NCBI GenBank assembly: GCA_944322545.1
Contig: CALUPF010000011.1
Span: forward strand, 1 to 60,331
Direction of reading: 5' to 3'
DNA length: 60,331 nucleotides
DNA from: Candidatus Gastranaerophilales bacterium
Lineage (GTDB): Bacteria; Cyanobacteriota; Vampirovibrionia; Gastranaerophilales; Gastranaerophilaceae
The translations under genes and the position numbers were made by a program. Below the pieces are notes generated by a model that was not told the origin of the DNA, did not search any database, and saw only the letters and a list, made by a program, of their open reading frames with translations. Shown here in pieces: positions 56,696 to 60,331 of the stretch (positions are counted from its first letter, which is position 1; each line of letters opens with the position of its first letter).

Positions 56696-57259
56696 ATGAG
56701 TTTAACAGTTAGTTCAAATTTTGAAATTCCAGCTAGTTATAAATCATCAGGTGCAGCTTCAGCTGATTCATCTAAACCTGAAGTTTTTTCTTCAGCACCA
56801 CAAGGAACTGGCGATGTTGCTCCTAAAGCCAGCAAAAAACATACTAATCCTAAAATTCCTAAAATGATGCCAGCTAGAGAAGTAGTAATAACAGCGAATG
56901 ATAATTATATAGATGCTTTAGGCTATAGACTTGGATTAACTGCTCAAGATTTGCGAGATCAATTGCGAGATATGAAAGATCCAAAAACAGGAAAACCTTT
57001 AATTCCTGAGGGTTATAATTTTGATGCTGGACATAAAAAAGATTTGCCTTGGTTCAAAGAAGGTTACAAACTAAAACTTCACTATCCTAAAACTGAAGCA
57101 GAAAAGGATAATTATGAAGAGTTTGTCCAACAAAGACGAACAGAATACTATAATAACAAAGCTAAAAGTAAAAAAATTATAGACGATCTTTCAAAAGCTT
57201 CAATTAAATCAACTGAGGATGCTGCAAAAGCTGCTAAACCAATTTGGAAATTTTGGTAG
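56696..57259 (+). CDS. unknown protein with a possible LysM-like segment
   Basis: This 187-aa protein has a good ribosome binding site GAGGAGA upstream and its own terminator. The N-terminal 60 residues are Ser/Ala/Pro-rich and probably disordered. VITANDNYIDALGYRLGLTAQDLRDQL to FKEGYKLKLHYP recalls LysM modules (motif D-(N)..A..LG.....L.......G..L), but it is not a confident match. A charged helical C-terminus ends in KPIWKFW. No signal peptide is visible. Confidence 0.5.
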   Translation: MSLTVSSNFEIPASYKSSGAASADSSKPEVFSSAPQGTGDVAPKASKKHTNPKIPKMMPAREVVITANDNYIDALGYRLGLTAQDLRDQLRDMKDPKTGKPLIPEGYNFDAGHKKDLPWFKEGYKLKLHYPKTEAEKDNYEEFVQQRRTEYYNNKAKSKKIIDDLSKASIKSTEDAAKAAKPIWKFW

Positions 57260-57280
57260 AATGTTGATTTGAATTTAGTA

Positions 57281-57318
57281 AAATAAAAACTGCTATTTAT
57301 TAGCAGTTTTTATTTTGT
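57281..57318 (+). terminator. intrinsic terminator
   Basis: An A-rich left arm AAATAAAAACTGCTA and right arm TAGCAGTTTTTATTT (57281-57315) form a 15-bp perfect stem with a 5-nt loop, ending in a T-run. Confidence 0.9.
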
Positions 57319-57515
57319 TTTATACGTAAAAATGTATGTTAAAAAAAAACAATTTTCATAGGTTTATCGAAAACGTAGTCAATTTGATTTTTTAAGTTTT
57401 AAAATATAAACAAACAATACTGATGAATTTATTTGCTAAAATAAAAATACAAGGTAAAATAAGATTTTGTAAGCGTATGCAGGTTTTTTAGGGTTAGTTT
57501 ATAGGATTAAATTGT

Positions 57516-58259
57516 ATGCATAAAAAAGTAAGGGTTAGAAATAGCAAATATAAGACTACAAAATTTGATTTTCAAGTCGTTATGTATTTTATTATAGCGT
57601 TGTTATTTTCTTTAGCGAGCATTTATTTTGTATATTTTATTGCACAACTAGGTTTTAGTTCTGTCTATTCAGTAATGGGTGGATGGGGATTTGTTTTGAT
57701 AATAACTCTCATTTTTTTAGCAATTATGTTTTGGGTTATTACTTTTCAAACATTTAACAATGTTAATCTTTATAATACCTTCACAAAATTGGGACAAATA
57801 AGTGTTGAGTATTTGGAATTTTCTAATGAAGGCGTTGTTGTTTGTGAGAATTCGCATAAATTTAAAATAGATTATAGTGACATAAAATCAGTGGAGTTTT
57901 TAATTAATGCTAGTGTTATATCTAATAAGTATTACTTAAATTCTTTAAATTTAAATATTGAATACAATTCAGATGAAGAGTTAAAAAATATTGCAATAAT
58001 ACAAGAACCAACTTTTATGATTATTGATCAAATATATGATATTTTATATTTTTCTCAAAGATGTCCAAATTTTTCACTTAAGTTTCCTAATGAGGACAAA
58101 TTGAGAAAAACAGCATTGGGTAAAGCTATTAATTCTTACCTTGACAATAACTGTCATCATACTTTTCGCTCATTTATGCAAACCTCAAAAGGTATGTCTT
58201 TATTGTTTATTATAGTTGTATTGTTAATATTAATAATAGTTGGTGGACAATTTATTTAG
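57516..58259 (+). CDS. integral membrane protein of unknown function
   Basis: This 247-aa protein has two hydrophobic segments at about 20-75 (VMYFIIALLFSLASIYFVYFI; GFVLIITLIFLAIMFWVITF), a soluble region of about 145 residues (SVEYLEFSNEGVVVCENSHKFKIDYSDIKSVEF), which looks like a PH-domain-like YcxB/YdbS type, and a C-terminal hydrophobic segment (MSLLFIIVVLLILIIVGGQFI). The PH-like reading is tentative. No neighbour suggests a role. Confidence 0.55.
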   Translation: MHKKVRVRNSKYKTTKFDFQVVMYFIIALLFSLASIYFVYFIAQLGFSSVYSVMGGWGFVLIITLIFLAIMFWVITFQTFNNVNLYNTFTKLGQISVEYLEFSNEGVVVCENSHKFKIDYSDIKSVEFLINASVISNKYYLNSLNLNIEYNSDEELKNIAIIQEPTFMIIDQIYDILYFSQRCPNFSLKFPNEDKLRKTALGKAINSYLDNNCHHTFRSFMQTSKGMSLLFIIVVLLILIIVGGQFI

Positions 58260-58537
58260 TAGATGTTTGTGATTTCAAAAAAATTAGTGCTTGAAATATA
58301 TATAATATAACTAATGTTTTTATTCTCAGATCCTTAAATCTGAAACATACCTAGTGCTTTAAATTCTTATAAAAGTAAAAAACTTATATCATTTTCACCA
58401 ATATGCTGCATAAATCAGCGAATCCTTGCACGAACAGCAGTATGTATTAGTTCAAAAATGTGAGATAGCAATTTTTATTGTTCTTTTTATTTTATTACTA
58501 TGTAAGTATTTGATTAAAAGGTTTTGTGAAAAATAAA
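58260..58537. other. gene-free stretch
   Basis: No gene is seen. The hairpin TCAGAT-CCTTAA-ATCTGA (58327-58344) lies here without a U-tract, so its role is unknown. The rest is AT-rich and unremarkable. Confidence 0.6.
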
Positions 58538-59075
58538 TGAATTCTATAAAAAATGCTTATTTAGAAGAAATATCCCAGATTATTTATACCATTTGACGAC
58601 TAAAGAAAATTACCGCAATATACTTTGCGATGGCGCAATAAAACAAAACTATGACAGAATTCTTAATAAACAAGCAGTTTTTACAGTTGAACAAAAAAAT
58701 TTTATTAATCAATGGTCAAAAACTTCTGTTAATAATGAAAATCTTCGAGATATGTTAATAGAACATACCAGTTCAGGTGGTGATAGTGTTGTTTTGAAGA
58801 TATCGACAAAGAACTTGGATTTAAAAAAATTATTTATAAGAAACCAAAATAAATTTTTTAATTATAAAAACGGTAAGTACGACAAATTGCCCAAAAATCC
58901 TGCGAAGTTTTTTGAATTTGTTATTGATGCTTTGCATTTAAGATATGGGACTCCTGCGGCTATAAAAAAGTTTTTTAACAAAAACAAACCCTATGAATAC
59001 ATATACAAAGATAAAATTGACACACAGGAAATAGACAGCATTATTTCATTGGATGAGTTTTTAGGTAAAATATAG
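58538..59075 (+). CDS. unknown protein, ART-like N-terminal signature, probable frameshift near start
   Basis: The only convincing start is ATG at 58538, but it shifts out of frame after five codons at an A6 run (58548-58553). One added A would give MNSIKKCLFRRNIPDYLYHLTTKENYRNIL followed by a continuous frame to the stop at 59075. In the given sequence the long frame can only start at TTG 58593. YLYHLTTKENYRNILCDGAI resembles the N-terminus of ADP-ribosyl/phosphotransferase folds (YH.T...N...IL..G.I). The rest is not recognised. About 178 aa if joined. Confidence 0.45.
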
Positions 59076-59207
59076 TTCTGTGAAATCTGACTTTTCTAAT
59101 CTACATTAGATAATGATTGAAAGTAAAATTGACTTCAAAATTAAAAAGCTAAAAAGCAGATGATTGTTATCAAAAAATCTACATTTTAAGTATGGGGGAT
59201 TTAAAAT

Positions 59208-59294
59208 CGGAGAGGGGGGGATTCGAACCCCCGGTGGAGTTGCCCCCACACAAACGTTCCAGGTTTGCACCTTAAACCACTCGGACACCTCTCC
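59208..59294 (-). tRNA. tRNA-Ser(GGA)
   Basis: The minus strand begins GGAGAGGTGTCCGAGTGG, with anticodon loop CTGGAAC (anticodon GGA, for UCC/UCU codons), a long variable arm and the T-loop GGTTCGAATCC. It is 87 nt; CCA is not encoded. Apart from the anticodon arm and variable arm it is nearly identical to the tRNA-Ser at 37848. Confidence 0.94.
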
Positions 59295-59346
59295 AGTAGT
59301 CTATAATTCTATTTTATTTGCTTATTAATTTTCTTGCAACTTTTAT

Positions 59347-59826
59347 TTAATTGTAGATGGGAGTTTGCAATTTTAAATATATAGTTGTTTTTTGTTGCGG
59401 ATTGCTTGATGTTGATATTACGAGATTGATGAATTTATTTTTTTCTTTTAGTCCTGTAAACAATTCAGAATTGTGGTAAATATTTCCTATTACAAGTAGT
59501 GTTTCGCTATAGGTTGACTTGCAGCCTAGATTTATATCTGAATTCAAAAATTTTAACGGCTTGAAAAATAAGGTGTGTTCGTTATTTGTGATTTCAATTA
59601 CTGGAGTTAGCAGTGTATTATTTGATTCATCAAGTAAAATATCACCAAAATATATTGTTTTGCCTTTTTTGTCTTTTAGGCCTAAGCATTCCATTAATTC
59701 TATTTTATTCATGTTATCTAAAACTTCTTTTTCAGCTTGGAATTTTTCTAGTGTTAACTTTCCAAGAAATATAGTTTTATATTGTTTTTCATTTTTTTGC
59801 ATTCTGAATTTAATCAGCTGTGTCAT
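59347..59826 (-). CDS. YopX-like phage-associated protein
   Basis: In this 159-aa protein MECLGLKDKKGKTIYFGDILLDESNN (about 45-70) and LVIGNIYHNSELF (about 110-122) are the typical YopX domain ends (GLKDKNG..IYEGD.. and VIGN.YENPEL). YopX proteins occur in phages and prophages. It is next to tRNA-Ser(GGA), a common integration target, but no other phage gene is seen, so it is probably a relic or stray gene. It has an unusual C-terminal extension of about 35 residues. Confidence 0.7.
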   Translation of the reverse strand: MTQLIKFRMQKNEKQYKTIFLGKLTLEKFQAEKEVLDNMNKIELMECLGLKDKKGKTIYFGDILLDESNNTLLTPVIEITNNEHTLFFKPLKFLNSDINLGCKSTYSETLLVIGNIYHNSELFTGLKEKNKFINLVISTSSNPQQKTTIYLKLQTPIYN

Positions 59827-60140
59827 TTTTTTCCGCCTTTCAATAATTCCATTTAAATATTCGGGGGTAGCAACGATTTTAAAATTTGTTCTTCTTATTT
59901 ATAACAACTAAAAAAAAACATATATATAGTTTGTAAAAATGTTTGTAAATATATGCCAAACGGAAAATATGTTAGCAAATTTTTTAAGCTTTTATTTGTA
60001 AGGTTTTCGATATTAATTCTTATAAAATTGCCTCAAATTTTGTTACTTATTTTAAAAAAATATTATATTTCTTAAAGATTTTAAATTTGTAAAAAAAGTG
60101 TTTGAAATTTTTTATTGTTTATTTAATAATAGTTTTACAT
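59827..60140. other. gene-free AT-rich stretch upstream of tRNA-Met
   Basis: No gene is supported. A/T-rich sequence with a repeated TTTGTAAA(A/T)AT (59930-59956) is present. The tRNA-Met promoter must lie at its right end; TTGAAA at 60102-60107 may be its -35 element. Confidence 0.5.
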
Positions 60141-60214
60141 GGCATAGTAGCTCAGTTGGTCAGAGCGCTCGGCTCATACCCGGGAGGTCACTGGTTCGAA
60201 CCCAGTCTATGCTA
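60141..60214 (+). tRNA. tRNA-Met(CAT), elongator type
   Basis: The gene begins GGCATAGTAGCTCAGTTGG, anticodon loop CTCATAC (anticodon CAT), T-loop GGTTCGAACCC, and ends CTATGCT-A. The anticodon stem lacks the three G-C pairs of initiator tRNA and position 1-72 is G-U, so it is an elongator (or tRNA-Ile2, which needs modification to tell apart). A T-run follows at once. CCA is not encoded. Confidence 0.9.
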
Positions 60215-60269
60215 TTTTTTTATGTTTTATTATCCTAAAATGAACTGTTTTAGTATTTTTTTAACTTAT

Positions 60270-60331
60270 TCTGCGCTCGGCTCCCTCTCAAAAACCTGAC
60301 ATTTAGTCAGCTTTTTTCGGCAGAGTCCGGG
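60270..60331. repeat. truncated second copy of the structured repeat
   Basis: CTGACATTTAGTCAG (60296-60310) with CGGCAGAGT nearby matches the core of the element at 24795-24840. The copy runs off the window end. It is next to a tRNA, like the GC-rich repeat area at 37.7 kb. Confidence 0.65.

Noticed and set aside
59519..59911. A 130-aa plus-strand ORF
   Set aside because: It is antisense to the YopX-like gene and has no start signals.
59208..60331. Intact prophage at tRNA-Ser(GGA)
   Set aside because: Only one YopX-like gene is seen; no integrase, structural or replication gene lies in the window.
1..60331. CRISPR array or rRNA operon
   Set aside because: No regularly spaced direct repeats and no rRNA-like conserved stretches were found.

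Overview
The window is AT-rich DNA (roughly 30% GC by eye) from a Gram-negative-type, fermentative bacterium. My best guess is a gut member of the non-photosynthetic cyanobacterial sister lineage (Melainabacteria/Vampirovibrionia, order Gastranaerophilales). Three things point there: a homologue of the cyanobacterial iron-sulfur protein LdpA (16769-17734), an AsmA-like envelope protein with many secreted TPR/TonB/SIMPL proteins, and several large unknown proteins that begin with M(N)(I/V)TP(I/V) and/or carry a short SFKG/SFGA motif near the N-terminus. This is inference; no rRNA gene is present.

Layout. 1-4.4 kb: a minus-strand run of secreted and effector-like proteins (SIMPL protein, kinase-like protein, Cys/His/Asp hydrolase-like protein, two unknowns). 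4.4-7.3 kb: adhE, preceded by two palindromes of CRP/FNR or Rex type. 7.3-21.7 kb: mixed housekeeping and envelope genes (MATE pump, LUD protein, WG-repeat protein, AsmA-like protein, flavodoxin-like protein, TspO, TPR proteins, HAD phosphatase with LdpA). 21.7-33.0 kb: a siroheme regulon. On the minus strand lies the anaerobic sulfite reductase operon asrABC, with asrA interrupted. On the plus strand lie a nirA/sulfite-reductase-like gene and a compact set, hemA-sirC-hemC-cobA/hemD-hemB-hemL, which makes precorrin-2/sirohydrochlorin from glutamyl-tRNA. No branch to protoheme is visible. 33-38.5 kb: a decaying region with a frameshifted ADP-ribosyltransferase-like gene, a PHP-domain gene, a strongly decayed relic, two membrane proteins, and tRNA-Ser(CGA) next to a duplicated tRNA-Ser 3' end. 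38.5-43.2 kb: an unknown protein with three tandem domain copies, then galK-galT. 43.2-51.1 kb: a formate/nitrite-type channel divergent from a six-gene hyfBCEFG-I-like membrane oxidoreductase operon, whose catalytic subunit has lost half of the NiFe-binding cysteines. 51.1-60.3 kb: a 985-aa unknown, a DXS-family enzyme with an unusual in-frame upstream extension, a MerR regulator, small unknowns, tRNA-Ser(GGA) beside a YopX-like phage gene, and tRNA-Met(CAT).

The genes suggest an anaerobe that reoxidises NADH to ethanol, uses an energy-converting membrane complex with ferredoxin-type electron input, reduces sulfite with siroheme enzymes and uses galactose. Several genes are broken at A/T homopolymers (asrA, the ART-like gene at two places, the membrane gene at 20.7 kb, the gene at 58.5 kb). 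These may be assembly errors, recent decay or slippage; reads must be checked. The best candidates for new biology are the interrupted asrA with UGA at a conserved Cys, the NiFe-depleted hyf-like complex, the DXS gene with two start regions, the family of proteins sharing the N-terminal TP(I/V)/SFKG signature, and the structured repeats near tRNAs.
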